DNA from: Pseudomonas rhizophila
GTDB lineage: Bacteria; Pseudomonadota; Gammaproteobacteria; Pseudomonadales; Pseudomonadaceae
Direction: 5' to 3'
Assembly: GCF_003033885.1 (NCBI RefSeq)
Contig: NZ_CP024081.1
Span: forward strand, 903,401 to 967,400
DNA: 64,000 bases
Positions 37,735-46,687 of the stretch are shown in pieces; the first letter of the stretch is position 1; the number at the start of each line of letters is the position of its first letter. The notes beneath the pieces were generated by a model, which was not told where the DNA came from, did no database searches, and saw nothing but the letters and a program-made list of their open reading frames with translations. The translations under genes and the position numbers were made by a program.

Positions 37735-38430
37735 ATGAGCATAGTTCGCACAGCGTTACCCTTGGTTCTGCTGACCGGTGTGTTGACTGGTTGCGCAGGT
37801 TTGCAGAAAACCGATTGGCCGACCTGCGCGGCGGTTGGCGGTGTGACGGGCGCTGGATTGGGCGCCATCGAAAGCACCTCCTGGGCCGGCGGTGGTGCAT
37901 TGTTTGTCGGCACCATGGCGGCGGCTTATTGCTGGGTGCATGGCGACGGCGATGAGGATGGCGATGGCGTGCCGGACAGCCGCGACAAATGCCCGGGCAC
38001 GCCTAAGGGCGTGCAAGTCGATGCCGACGGCTGCCCGCCACCGGCACCGGCGCCGATGGTTGAAGAAGTCGTGGTGGTCCAGGAAGAAACCATTGTGATC
38101 CGTGACGTGCATTTCGAATTCGACAAGGCCACGCTGACGGCGGCAGACAAGGAGGTCCTGAGCACGATTGCAACCCGACTCAAACAGGAAACGTCCACCG
38201 CGCAACTGCGCGTCACCGGCCACACCGACAGCGTCGGCAGCGATGCCTATAACCAGCGCCTATCTGAACAACGGGCCAACGCGGTGGTGCAATACCTGGT
38301 TGAGAGCGGCGTGCCCCGTTCCAGCTTCGTTTCGGTGGAGGGTGCCGGTGAGAGCCAGCCGGTGGCGGACAACAGCACCGCCGATGGTCGGGCCATGAAC
38401 CGCCGCACGGAGATCAAGATAAATCGCTGA
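37735..38430 (+). CDS. OmpA-family lipoprotein with thrombospondin type 3-like repeat (paralogue 1)
   Basis: The 231-residue protein has a lipoprotein signal (VLLTGVLTGC, Cys 20), a glycine-rich helix pair (~35-66), a calcium-binding type 3 repeat (DGDEDGDGVPDSRDKCPGTP, ~71-90) and a C-terminal OmpA peptidoglycan-binding domain (~122-229, with VTGHTDSVGSDAYNQRLSEQ). It probably anchors the outer membrane to the cell wall. It is duplicated immediately downstream with a shared leader design. Confidence 0.9.
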   Translation: MSIVRTALPLVLLTGVLTGCAGLQKTDWPTCAAVGGVTGAGLGAIESTSWAGGGALFVGTMAAAYCWVHGDGDEDGDGVPDSRDKCPGTPKGVQVDADGCPPPAPAPMVEEVVVVQEETIVIRDVHFEFDKATLTAADKEVLSTIATRLKQETSTAQLRVTGHTDSVGSDAYNQRLSEQRANAVVQYLVESGVPRSSFVSVEGAGESQPVADNSTADGRAMNRRTEIKINR

Positions 38431-38434
38431 AGCC

Positions 38435-38475
38435 CCCGTCATCCGCGGCTTGTACAGTCGCGGATGCGGGTCTTT
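38435..38475 (+). terminator. Probable terminator between the two OmpA-family genes
   Basis: CATCCGCG (38440-38447) pairs with CGCGGATG (38459-38466), extended by CCCG/CGGG across one bulged T and followed by TCTTT. Similar CGCGGATGCGG and GGTCTTTACTCC strings precede paralogue 1. Confidence 0.55.
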
Positions 38476-38476
38476 A

Positions 38477-38512
38477 CTCCTGTGTGACCGGTATGGGCCG
38501 GTAACACAGGAG
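38477..38512 (+). promoter_or_regulatory. Strong leader hairpin enclosing the Shine-Dalgarno of the second OmpA-family gene
   Basis: CTCCTGTGT (38477-38485) pairs perfectly with ACACAGGAG (38504-38512). After a single G/A mismatch, ACCGG pairs with CCGGT around a six-base loop. The right arm contains the AGGAG Shine-Dalgarno, eight bases before the ATG at 38521, so translation needs this helix to open. Confidence 0.75.
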
Positions 38513-38520
38513 CATTCACC

Positions 38521-39246
38521 ATGAAGGTTCTACTCAGGGCCGCCTTACCGGTACTGCTGGCGGGCAGTCTATTGTCAGGTTGTGCCACTCACAGCGATGG
38601 CGGCGCACCGCTTAATCAACGCACCTGGCCAGTCTGTAGCTTGATCGGCGGTCTGGTTGGCGGCGGCCTGGGGGCCCTCGAAAGCAGCGGTTGGGCGGCG
38701 GGCGGTGCTGCGCTGGGGCTGTTGACCGGCGGCCTGATCTGCTACGCCCAGGATGGCGACGAGGACGATGACGGCGTGTTCGACCGCCGTGACCGTTGTC
38801 CCGACACGCCGGCCAATACCCCGGTTGAACATCACGGTTGCCCGTTGCCGCAATACCCGGCCAGCGCTCCGCCGGTTGAACCTCAGGCACCGGCCACTGA
38901 AGTGATCACCCTCAACGATGCCGGCAAGGTGCTGTTCGACTTCGATAAATCCGATCTCACTCAAGACGCGCGAAGCCAACTCGATGGGCTGATGAGCAAA
39001 TTGAGTCATGCCAATGTCGCCAGTATTCGCGTGGTGGGGCACACCGACAGCGTCGGCACTGATGCCTACAACCAGGGGCTGTCCGAGCGCCGGGCAAGCA
39101 GCGTGGTGGAATATCTGCTTACCCAGGGGCTTTCGCCGGACAAGCTCACCAGTGAAGGCAAGGGTGAAAGCGAGCCGGTGGCCGACAACGAGACCGATGA
39201 GGGGCGGGCGCAGAATCGTCGGGTTGAGTTGCATATCCAGCGCTGA
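38521..39246 (+). CDS. OmpA-family lipoprotein with thrombospondin type 3-like repeat (paralogue 2)
   Basis: The 241-residue protein has the same plan as its neighbour: lipobox LLSGC (Cys 21), glycine-rich hydrophobic hairpin (~40-75), one type 3 repeat (DGDEDDDGVFDRRDRCPDTP, ~78-97) and an OmpA C-terminal domain (~130-240, VVGHTDSVGTDAYNQGLSER). The two genes clearly arose by tandem duplication and have since diverged. Confidence 0.9.
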   Translation: MKVLLRAALPVLLAGSLLSGCATHSDGGAPLNQRTWPVCSLIGGLVGGGLGALESSGWAAGGAALGLLTGGLICYAQDGDEDDDGVFDRRDRCPDTPANTPVEHHGCPLPQYPASAPPVEPQAPATEVITLNDAGKVLFDFDKSDLTQDARSQLDGLMSKLSHANVASIRVVGHTDSVGTDAYNQGLSERRASSVVEYLLTQGLSPDKLTSEGKGESEPVADNETDEGRAQNRRVELHIQR

Positions 39247-39390
39247 GCCGCGTGCCAGAGCCGTCGGGTCGCCAGTGGGGCGACCCGACGAGTCGAGATT
39301 TGCGTCAGATTAAATTTGCCCTGGCCTCTGGCTTATTCTGCGCGCAAGCCGTTACTGTGCGTGCAAAGAATAATACTTACCGGGGGATGT

Positions 39391-39663
39391 ATGAAGCTGT
39401 TATGGGCGCTGGGGCGCTTGTTGACCCTGCTGTTCTGGCTGGTGGTGCTGGTCAACCTGGTCATGCCGTTCGTTCATCCGCTGCATCTGCTGGTCAATTT
39501 TGGCGCAGCGATGTTGCTGGCGATCCATTTGCTGGAACTGGTGTTGTTTCGAGCCAGCTTGCGCGGCCGGCCGGCTTCAGGCCGTGATCGCCTGCGAGTG
39601 CTGCTGTTCGGCATCTTCCACCTGCAAACCCTCCCGGTCGCCGCCGAGGCTTCCCATGCGTAA
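39391..39663 (+). CDS. DUF1145 small membrane protein
   Basis: The 90-residue protein has two hydrophobic segments (~8-28 and ~33-53) and a basic C-terminal part. The start at 39391 (MKLLWALGRLLTLLFWLVVL) follows GGGGGA. It overlaps the next gene by 8 bp. Function unknown. Confidence 0.8.
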   Translation: MKLLWALGRLLTLLFWLVVLVNLVMPFVHPLHLLVNFGAAMLLAIHLLELVLFRASLRGRPASGRDRLRVLLFGIFHLQTLPVAAEASHA

Positions 39664-40414
39664 ATTGTGTCTGCTTGTCGCACTCGTGTGCCCCTGGGCC
39701 AGTGCCCAAGTGATTCAGGTCGAAACCCATTCCTTGATGCGCCTGCCCAATACCACCAGCGCCCTGACACTGGAACGGCTGGAGGTGGCCGATTACGGCA
39801 CGTTGCTGGTGCCTGCCAACGTCACTGAGTTGACCATTGGCCAACTGCACCTGGGGCGCGAAGCACGCATCGCCATCGTGCCTGGGCAACAGGCACTGCA
39901 GATAAAAGTTGCCGAGGGGGAGCTGGCCGACGGCAGTCAGATCACGGCTCGGGGCGCGCCCGGAACCTATACCAAAGCGGCACGACCGGGGCGTGATCTC
40001 AATCTGCGCTTCAATGCCTTGAATGCGCCATTGTTGTCGGTGGATGCCCGCGGTGGAACCGGTGCGCCAGGTTACGTGGGCCTCGACGGCGCCAACGGCC
40101 AGGCGCCGGGTTGTACGTGGGGGGCAGCCGGTCGCGGTGCCGACGGCAGCAATGGCAGCGATGGCCAGCCGGGTGCGGCGGGTGCGCAGGTGCGTCTCGA
40201 ACTGCCCCGTGATTATCCCGATGAGCAGATCAAGGTTACGGTGGAGGGTGGCGCGGGCGGCGCCGCTGGAGCCGGAGGTAAACCCGGCGCTGGCGGCAAG
40301 GCCAAGGGGTGCTTCGTCTATACCGCCGACGGTGGCAAAAGCGGTCGCCCTGGTGCCGATGGCCAGCCAGGACCAGCCGGAGCAGCGGGGGCGGTGACGG
40401 TGCAGCGATTCTAA
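39656..40414 (+). CDS. Exported collagen-like glycine-rich protein
   Basis: The 252-residue protein has a signal peptide (MRKLCLLVALVCPWASA), a beta-rich N-terminal half (~18-128) and a Gly-rich half with irregular Gly-X-Y triplets (~132-178 and ~198-246, including GRPGADGQPGPAGAAG). Two Cys (~153, ~219) could form a disulfide. It overlaps the DUF1145 gene by 8 bp, so translation is coupled and the small membrane protein may help its export or anchoring (inference). No known enzyme domain. Confidence 0.75.
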   Translation: MRKLCLLVALVCPWASAQVIQVETHSLMRLPNTTSALTLERLEVADYGTLLVPANVTELTIGQLHLGREARIAIVPGQQALQIKVAEGELADGSQITARGAPGTYTKAARPGRDLNLRFNALNAPLLSVDARGGTGAPGYVGLDGANGQAPGCTWGAAGRGADGSNGSDGQPGAAGAQVRLELPRDYPDEQIKVTVEGGAGGAAGAGGKPGAGGKAKGCFVYTADGGKSGRPGADGQPGPAGAAGAVTVQRF

Positions 40415-40433
40415 GAGGACTGAGCTCGAGACC

Positions 40434-40521
40434 TGTGGGAGCGAGCCTGCTCGCGTTGGCAGGGTATCAGTCAACCTTGATGTGACTGACCCACCGTTAT
40501 CGCGAGCAGGCTCGCTCCCAC
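40434..40521. repeat. REPIN-like inverted REP pair (GTGGGAGCGAGCC family)
   Basis: TGTGGGAGCGAGCCTGCTCG and its inverse flank about 45 bp, between the convergent collagen-like and CopD genes. Confidence 0.85.
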
Positions 40522-40538
40522 CAGGGGATACGCTAAGT

Positions 40539-41003
40539 TCAGAACATCGGCCGCGCCGCGCCAATCGCCACCACCAGCAACCCGATCAACAGATTAATCC
40601 CCACCAACTGCCGGATTTTCCCCAGTACCGCCGCGCCCGTCGGCCAGTCCTGGGCTGCTACGGCCTTGCGCAGGGCCGGCAATTGCAATCCCTGGATGCG
40701 GATAAACAGCGCCGTCATCACCACATACAAGCCGATCATGATCTGCACATAACGTGGCGCGGTCTCGAAGCCGGCAAAGCGCATGTGGATCAAGCCCACG
40801 CCGCTGATCGGCAAAAGCACCACTGCGACCCAGACCCAAACGAAAAAACGCTGAAACACTTCTGTCCATAATTTGAGCCGGGCCGGCCCCTCAAGGGCCG
40901 CGATTGCGGCGGGGCGCAGGATCATCCAGGCGAAGAACATACCGCCGACCCAGACCAGGGCCGCCAGTAAATGCAGGGTGTAGACGAGGGCAAAGGGTGT
41001 CAT
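40539..41003 (-). CDS. CopD-family integral membrane protein
   Basis: The 154-residue protein has four hydrophobic segments and the N-terminal LHLLAALVWVGGMFFAWMIL pattern of the CopD/DUF2269-like family. Conserved His residues (H11, H93-region) could bind metal or haem. It stands alone, divergent from dinG. A copper role is only suggested by family name. Confidence 0.78.
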   Translation of the reverse strand: MTPFALVYTLHLLAALVWVGGMFFAWMILRPAAIAALEGPARLKLWTEVFQRFFVWVWVAVVLLPISGVGLIHMRFAGFETAPRYVQIMIGLYVVMTALFIRIQGLQLPALRKAVAAQDWPTGAAVLGKIRQLVGINLLIGLLVVAIGAARPMF

Positions 41004-41064
41004 TGAGTTACTCCGTTCTGCGCAGGATTGATTAGCGGGGTATGATAGCCGCCGATCCGAACCA

Positions 41065-41080
41065 CTGAAAATTTATCCAG
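41065..41080 (+). promoter_or_regulatory. Candidate LexA box upstream of dinG
   Basis: CTGAAAATTTATCCAG matches CTG-N10-CAG with an AT-rich core and ends 23 bp before the dinG start. dinG is a classical SOS gene in E. coli. Confidence 0.65.
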
Positions 41081-41102
41081 CGTTTTTAGCGCCCGACCAT
41101 TC

Positions 41103-43247
41103 ATGATCAGCACCGAACTCAAAACCACGATCCAGGGCGCCTATTCGCGTTTTCTCGAAGCCAAGAGCCTCAAGCCGCGATATGGCCAGCGCCTGATGAT
41201 TGCCGAAGTGGCAAAAGTCCTGGGTGACATCGACACCGACGACGAAGGCCGGCGCAGTGGCGAGCCTGCCGTCGTGGCGGTGGAGGCCGGCACCGGCACC
41301 GGCAAGACCGTGGCCTACAGCCTGGCGGCAATCCCCACCGCCAAGGCCGCCGGCAAACGCCTGGTGATCGCCACGGCCACGATCGCCTTGCAGGAGCAGA
41401 TCGTTTTCAAGGACCTGCCTGACCTGATGCGCAACAGCGGGCTGAATTTCAGCTTCGCCCTGGCCAAGGGCCGTGGGCGCTACATGTGCCTGTCCAAGCT
41501 CGACATGTTGCTCCAGGAAGGCCAGGCGCAGACCGCCACGGCCCAGTTGTTCGAGGAAGAAGGCTTCAAGATCGAAGTCGATGAGGCCAGTCAGAAGCTG
41601 TTTACCAGCATGATCGAAAAACTGGCCGGCAATAAATGGGACGGCGACCGCGACAGCTGGTCCACCGCCCTGGAAGACGCCGACTGGTCACGCCTGACTA
41701 CCGATCACAGCCAGTGCACCAACCGTCATTGCCCGAACTTCGGCCAGTGCGCCTTTTACAAGGCCCGCGAAGGCATGGGCAAGGTCGACGTCATTGTCAC
41801 CAACCACGACATGGTCCTGGCCGACCTGGCCCTGGGCGGTGGCGCGGTGCTGCCGGATCCGCGTGACACGATCTATGTGTTCGACGAAGGTCACCACCTG
41901 CCGGACAAGGCCATCGGCCATTTCGCCCATTACACCCGGCTGCGCTCCACCGCTGACTGGCTGGAAACCACCGCCAAGAACCTCACCAAGCTGTTGGCCC
42001 AACACCCGCTGCCGGGTGACCTGGGCAAGTTCATCGAGCAGGTGCCCGAGCTGGCCCGTGAAATCAAGACGAACCAGCAGTTCATGTTCAGTGCCTGCGA
42101 ACAAGTGGCGGATTTCAAGCCCGGCGAAGACGTCGAGGGTCGTGATCGACCTCGCCATCGCTTTGTCGGCGGCGTCATACCCGAGCACATGCGCGAGATG
42201 GGCATCGAGCTCAAGAAAGGCTTTGCCCGTCTGACCGACCTGTTCACCCGTCTGACCGACCTGCTCAAGGAAGGCATGGATGGCGAGGTCAATATCGGTA
42301 TCGCCAGCAACCAGGCCGAGGAGTGGTACCCGTTGTTCGGCAGTCTGCTGTCCCGCTCCCAGGGTAACTGGGAGTTGTGGACCGCGTTCACGACTGAAGA
42401 CCCGGAAGACAACCCGCCGATGGCGCGTTGGTTGACCCTGGCCGAAAGCGGCTCGCTGTTCGACATCGAGGTCAATGCCAGCCCGATCCTGGCGGCGGAA
42501 ATGCTGCGTCGCAACCTGTGGAATGTCGCCTACGGCGCGCTGGTGACTTCCGCCACGCTGACCGCCCTGGGCACGTTCGACCGTTTCCGCATGCGCGCCG
42601 GCCTGCCGAAAAAAGCCGTGACCGCCGTGGTTCCGAGCCCCTTCCATCATGCCGACGCCGGCGTGCTGCGGGTCCCGGACCTCAAGGCTGATCCGCGGGA
42701 TGCCGCCGCCCACACCGCGGCGATTATTCGCGACCTGCCGGAACTGGTGGAAGGCTCGCGGGGCACCCTGGTGCTGTTTTCCTCGCGCAAACAGATGCAG
42801 GACGTGTTCGACGGCCTCGACCGCGACTGGCGCAAGCAAGTGTTCATCCAAGGCAACCTGTCCAAGCAGGAAACCCTGAACAAGCACAAAGCGCGGGTCG
42901 ACGGCGGCGATTCCAGCGTGCTGTTCGGCCTGGCGAGTTTTGCCGAAGGCGTGGATTTGCCCGGTGCCTACTGTGAGCATGTGGTGATCGCCAAGATCCC
43001 GTTTTCGGTTCCGGACGACCCGGTGGAAGCCGCGTTGGCCGAATGGATCGAGGCCCGCGGTGGTAACCCGTTCATGGAGATCTCCGTGCCGGACGCCTCG
43101 CTGAAACTGGTCCAGGCCTGTGGTCGATTGCTGCGCACCGAAGAAGACCGCGGCACCATCACTTTGCTCGACCGCCGACTGGTGACCCAGCGCTACGGCA
43201 AGGCGATCCTCAACGCCCTGCCACCGTTTCGGCGGGAGATTTCCTAG
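41103..43247 (+). CDS. dinG: ATP-dependent DNA helicase DinG
   Basis: DinG is an XPD-like superfamily 2 Fe-S helicase that unwinds 5'-3', including R-loops and forked DNA. The 714-residue protein has Walker A EAGTGTGKT (~61-69), four cluster cysteines (C129, C205, C210, C216), the DEGHH box and C-terminal motif VI (QACGRLLRTEEDRG). A candidate LexA box lies just upstream, consistent with damage induction. Confidence 0.95.
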   Translation: MISTELKTTIQGAYSRFLEAKSLKPRYGQRLMIAEVAKVLGDIDTDDEGRRSGEPAVVAVEAGTGTGKTVAYSLAAIPTAKAAGKRLVIATATIALQEQIVFKDLPDLMRNSGLNFSFALAKGRGRYMCLSKLDMLLQEGQAQTATAQLFEEEGFKIEVDEASQKLFTSMIEKLAGNKWDGDRDSWSTALEDADWSRLTTDHSQCTNRHCPNFGQCAFYKAREGMGKVDVIVTNHDMVLADLALGGGAVLPDPRDTIYVFDEGHHLPDKAIGHFAHYTRLRSTADWLETTAKNLTKLLAQHPLPGDLGKFIEQVPELAREIKTNQQFMFSACEQVADFKPGEDVEGRDRPRHRFVGGVIPEHMREMGIELKKGFARLTDLFTRLTDLLKEGMDGEVNIGIASNQAEEWYPLFGSLLSRSQGNWELWTAFTTEDPEDNPPMARWLTLAESGSLFDIEVNASPILAAEMLRRNLWNVAYGALVTSATLTALGTFDRFRMRAGLPKKAVTAVVPSPFHHADAGVLRVPDLKADPRDAAAHTAAIIRDLPELVEGSRGTLVLFSSRKQMQDVFDGLDRDWRKQVFIQGNLSKQETLNKHKARVDGGDSSVLFGLASFAEGVDLPGAYCEHVVIAKIPFSVPDDPVEAALAEWIEARGGNPFMEISVPDASLKLVQACGRLLRTEEDRGTITLLDRRLVTQRYGKAILNALPPFRREIS

Positions 43248-43408
43248 ACTCCCGGTGATTTTTGACTGAGGAGGTCTCTGTGGCGAGGGGATTTAGCGAA
43301 ACGGGCAGTGTCAGTCCGGTCAGCCGTCTTGCGGCGGTTCCCAAAAACCTCAATGGCTGAAACAATGCAGGCCACTTCAAAAAAGTGTTTGTTTCAAGGG
43401 AGTTGCGG

Positions 43409-44554
43409 GTGCAGATTCAAGGCCATTATGAGCTTCAATTCGAGGCGGTGCGTGAAGCCTTCGCCGCGCTGTTCGACGATCCTCAGGAGCGCGGCGCGGC
43501 GTTGTGCATTCAGGTTGGTGGCCGCACGGTCATCGATCTGTGGGCCGGCACGGCCGACAAGGATGGCAGTGAGGCCTGGCACAGCGACACCATCGCCAAT
43601 CTGTTTTCCTGCACCAAGACGTTCACCGCCGTCACCGCCCTGCAACTGGTGGCCGAAGGCAAGCTGCAACTGGACGCCCCTGTCGCCCGCTACTGGCCTG
43701 AGTTCGCGGCAGCCGGCAAGCAAGCCGTCACGCTCCGTCAGTTGCTTTGCCACCAGGCCGGGTTGCCGGCGTTACGTGAATTGCTGGCGCCCGAAGCACT
43801 TTATAACTGGCAGACCATGGTCGATGCTCTGGCCGCTGAAGCGCCCTGGTGGACGCCGGGTGACGGTCACGGCTACGCGGCGATCACTTATGGCTGGCTG
43901 GTCGGCGAACTGCTGCGCAGGGCTGACGGTCGTGGGCCGGGGGCATCCATCGTGGCCCGTATTGCCAAGCCGTTGGGCCTGGATTTTCACGTCGGCCTGG
44001 CTGATGAAGAGTTTCATCGCGTGGCCCACATCGCTCGCGGCAAAGGCAATGTGGGGGATGCGGCGGCCCAGCGCCTTTTACAAGTAACGATGCGCGAACC
44101 CACGGCCATGACTACCCGGGCCTTTACTAACCCGCCCTCGATCATGACCAGCACCAATAAGCCAGAGTGGCGGCGCATGGAACAACCGGCGGCCAACGGC
44201 CATGGTAACGCCCGTAGCCTGGCCGGGTTTTATGCCGGCCTGCTGGACGGCAGCCTGCTGGAGGGCGAAATGCTCGACGAACTGACTCGCCAGCACAGCT
44301 TCGGCGAGGACAAGACATTGTTGACCCAGACCCGTTTCGGCCTGGGTTGCATGCTCGATCAGCCGGATGTACCGAACGCGACCTACGGCCTCGGCCCTCG
44401 GGCATTCGGTCATCCTGGGGCGGGGGGCTCCATCGGTTTTGCCGACCCGGAGCACGATGTGGCTTTTGGCTTTGTGACAAACACCCTCGGGCCATACGTT
44501 TTGATGGATCCGCGGGCGCAGAACCTTGCGCGGGTACTTGCCACTTGTCTATAA
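43409..44554 (+). CDS. Class C beta-lactamase-like serine hydrolase (EstB/family VIII esterase type)
   Basis: The 381-residue protein has the SxxK motif SCTK (Ser 67, Lys 70), a Tyr motif in AAITYGWLVGE (Tyr ~161) and a late GHPGAGGS block replacing KTG. It has no signal peptide, so it is probably a cytoplasmic esterase instead of a true beta-lactamase. I start at the GTG at 43409 because AAGGGAG lies six bases upstream. A GTG eight codons earlier lacks a ribosome site. Confidence 0.8.
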   Translation: MQIQGHYELQFEAVREAFAALFDDPQERGAALCIQVGGRTVIDLWAGTADKDGSEAWHSDTIANLFSCTKTFTAVTALQLVAEGKLQLDAPVARYWPEFAAAGKQAVTLRQLLCHQAGLPALRELLAPEALYNWQTMVDALAAEAPWWTPGDGHGYAAITYGWLVGELLRRADGRGPGASIVARIAKPLGLDFHVGLADEEFHRVAHIARGKGNVGDAAAQRLLQVTMREPTAMTTRAFTNPPSIMTSTNKPEWRRMEQPAANGHGNARSLAGFYAGLLDGSLLEGEMLDELTRQHSFGEDKTLLTQTRFGLGCMLDQPDVPNATYGLGPRAFGHPGAGGSIGFADPEHDVAFGFVTNTLGPYVLMDPRAQNLARVLATCL

Positions 44555-44669
44555 AACGTTAGCGAAGGCGGCGGGCACAGGAACCTCGTGTTCCTTTCAG
44601 TTTCCAACCGTCTGTTTATGCGGCCCGAACATGGCCTTTGTTTTTTTTACATCATTTTGTGGATATCCA

Positions 44670-45782
44670 ATGTCATTGAATAAATCTTTCGCTCTGGCGC
44701 TGTGCTTCGCTATCACCGGTTGCGCACAAACCCCACAAAATGATGCCGAGGGCGGCAGTGGCTGGTGGCCGTTCGGCGCCTCCGACAAGGTCGCGGCCAA
44801 AGAACCGACGTCAGCGGCGCCGCTGAAACCGGCTGCCGTCGCGCCACAAGCCAAGGCCGAGGGTGCCACTCACTGGTGGTGGCCGTTTTCTTCCGATGAC
44901 GCCGCCGACGGCGTCGCCAAAAAAGTCGACGCCAAACCTGAAGTCAAGACGCCGGTTACCGTCGCCAAGGCTGAAGCTGAAAGCAACGGCAAGTGGTGGT
45001 GGCCATTCGGCGGTAAAGATCAGGAAACCGCCAAGACGGTGCCGATGCCGGATCCGAAAGTCACCCAGGCTTGGCTCGACGACTACGAGCCGAAATTGCG
45101 CACGGCCATCAAGGACAGCAAGCTCGAACTTGAACGCCGCGACGACGTGCTGGTGGTCACCGCACCGGTGGACGGCTCCTTCAACCCGGATCGTCCGGCC
45201 ATGCTGCTGCCGGTGAGCCTCGGCCCGTTCACCCGCGTTGCGAAAATTCTGGAAGCTGATCCGAAAACAGCCGTGCTGATCCTCGGCCACGCCGACACGT
45301 CGGGCGCCGCGCCGGTCAACCTGAAGCTCAGCCAGGAACGCGCCCAATCCGTGGCGGCGATTTTCCGTCTCAGCGGCTTGCAGCGTGATCGCCTGATGCT
45401 GCGTGGCATGGGTTCGGTTGCGCCCCGTGCCGCCAATGACAGCGTTGAAGGTCGCGCTTTGAATCGTCGTGTCGAGCTGCTGGTCACGCCGCAAAACACC
45501 ATGGTTGCGCTGCTGAGCAAGTACAACATGCCGGCCCCGGCGCCAGTAAGGTTGGTGGCGGTCCAGGACGTGAAACCTGCGGCTTTGGCGCCAGCGCCCG
45601 CGCCGGCGGCTAACAAGTCCAAGGCTGTTGCCAGCAAAAAAGCGCCGGCCAAGAAGGCTGTCGCCAAGGCTCCTGCCAAAAAAGCCCCGGCCAAGAAAGC
45701 GCCGGTGGCGAAGAAGCCGCAACCGACCAAAGCCGCTACCGATGCCAAGAAAGTCGCGGCTGCCGATGCATCCAAGCAGTGA
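44670..45782 (+). CDS. OmpA-family lipoprotein with Trp-rich repeats and a histone-H1-like Lys/Ala tail
   Basis: The 370-residue protein has a lipobox (FAITGC, Cys 18), three spaced Trp-Pro-Phe repeats (WWPFG ~32, WWWPF ~69, WWWPF ~109) separated by Ala/Lys-rich linkers, an OmpA-like domain (~160-275, LGHADTSGAAPVNLKLSQER) and a C-terminal tail (~314-370) of KKAPAKKA-type repeats like histone H1 or AlgP. Such a tail is unusual on a secreted lipoprotein and could bind polyanions. The gene lies 25 bp upstream of pdxH. Function unknown. Confidence 0.8.
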   Translation: MSLNKSFALALCFAITGCAQTPQNDAEGGSGWWPFGASDKVAAKEPTSAAPLKPAAVAPQAKAEGATHWWWPFSSDDAADGVAKKVDAKPEVKTPVTVAKAEAESNGKWWWPFGGKDQETAKTVPMPDPKVTQAWLDDYEPKLRTAIKDSKLELERRDDVLVVTAPVDGSFNPDRPAMLLPVSLGPFTRVAKILEADPKTAVLILGHADTSGAAPVNLKLSQERAQSVAAIFRLSGLQRDRLMLRGMGSVAPRAANDSVEGRALNRRVELLVTPQNTMVALLSKYNMPAPAPVRLVAVQDVKPAALAPAPAPAANKSKAVASKKAPAKKAVAKAPAKKAPAKKAPVAKKPQPTKAATDAKKVAAADASKQ

Positions 45783-45806
45783 TGGGCTAACTACAAGGAA
45801 CGCGCC

Positions 45807-46454
45807 ATGACCCAGACGCTGGCTGATATGCGCCGCGACTACACCCGCGATGGCCTGACCGAGGCGCAGGCCCCGGCCGAGCCGTTCGCGCTGTTCCACC
45901 AGTGGTTCGCCGACGCGGTGAAAACCGAACAGGCGCCGGTGGAGGCCAACGCCATGACCTTGGCGACCGTGGATGCCGATGGGCGCCCGCACTGCCGGAT
46001 CCTGCTGCTCAAGGGGCTCGATGCCCAAGGCTTCACGTTCTTCACCAACTACGAGAGCGCCAAGGGTCAGCAACTGGCCGCAAACCCGTTCGCGGCCATG
46101 ACATTTTTCTGGCCGACGCTGGAGCGTCAGGTGCGTATCGAGGGCAAGGTGCAGAAGGTCACGGCGCAAGAGTCGGACGCCTATTATCAGGTACGGCCAT
46201 TGGGCAGTCGCCTCGGGGCCTGGGCTTCACCTCAAAGCCGGGTGATTGCGGGTCGAGGTGAGCTGGAAGACTTGCTCAAGGCCACCGAACAACGCTTCAG
46301 TGACAGCCAGCCTCACTGCCCGGAGCATTGGGGGGGCTATCGTCTGCTGCCCGAGCGTATCGAATTCTGGCAGGGACGGGCCAGCCGTCTGCATGATCGC
46401 CTCAACTACCGCCTGCAAGAGGCGAGCTGGATCCGCGAGCGTCTGGCGCCTTAG
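45807..46454 (+). CDS. pdxH: Pyridoxine/pyridoxamine 5'-phosphate oxidase
   Basis: PdxH is the FMN-dependent last step of pyridoxal phosphate synthesis and salvage. The 215-residue length and the blocks [33 protein letters not shown] and the terminal RLAP are canonical. GGAACG precedes the ATG. It overlaps a convergent small ORF by 4 bp at the stop. Confidence 0.96.
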   Translation: MTQTLADMRRDYTRDGLTEAQAPAEPFALFHQWFADAVKTEQAPVEANAMTLATVDADGRPHCRILLLKGLDAQGFTFFTNYESAKGQQLAANPFAAMTFFWPTLERQVRIEGKVQKVTAQESDAYYQVRPLGSRLGAWASPQSRVIAGRGELEDLLKATEQRFSDSQPHCPEHWGGYRLLPERIEFWQGRASRLHDRLNYRLQEASWIRERLAP

Positions 46455-46687
46455 CCCTGGGTATACCCTGCCGCCGCGGCCTGAAGCCATTGCGGCAGGT
46501 CGCGCCGCTTGATCCCTTGCTTCTGGGCGTGGGCCAATTGTTGCAGCATGTAAGTTTTTTTCAGCTCATCCTGCCCCGCCAAAGACAGCGCCAGATCGCG
46601 GTCCATCCAGCGTTTGATCCGCACGTACAGCCACCAATGAAAGTACAAACCGGCGACGGTGGTAGCGGCTATGATGAAATAATCCAT
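46451..46687 (-). CDS. Small single-pass membrane protein, hypothetical
   Basis: The 78-residue protein has one N-terminal membrane segment ([20 protein letters not shown]) and a basic, helical remainder ([20 protein letters not shown]). Its stop overlaps the convergent pdxH stop. I do not recognise a family. Confidence 0.65.
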   Translation of the reverse strand: MDYFIIAATTVAGLYFHWWLYVRIKRWMDRDLALSLAGQDELKKTYMLQQLAHAQKQGIKRRDLPQWLQAAAAGYTQG

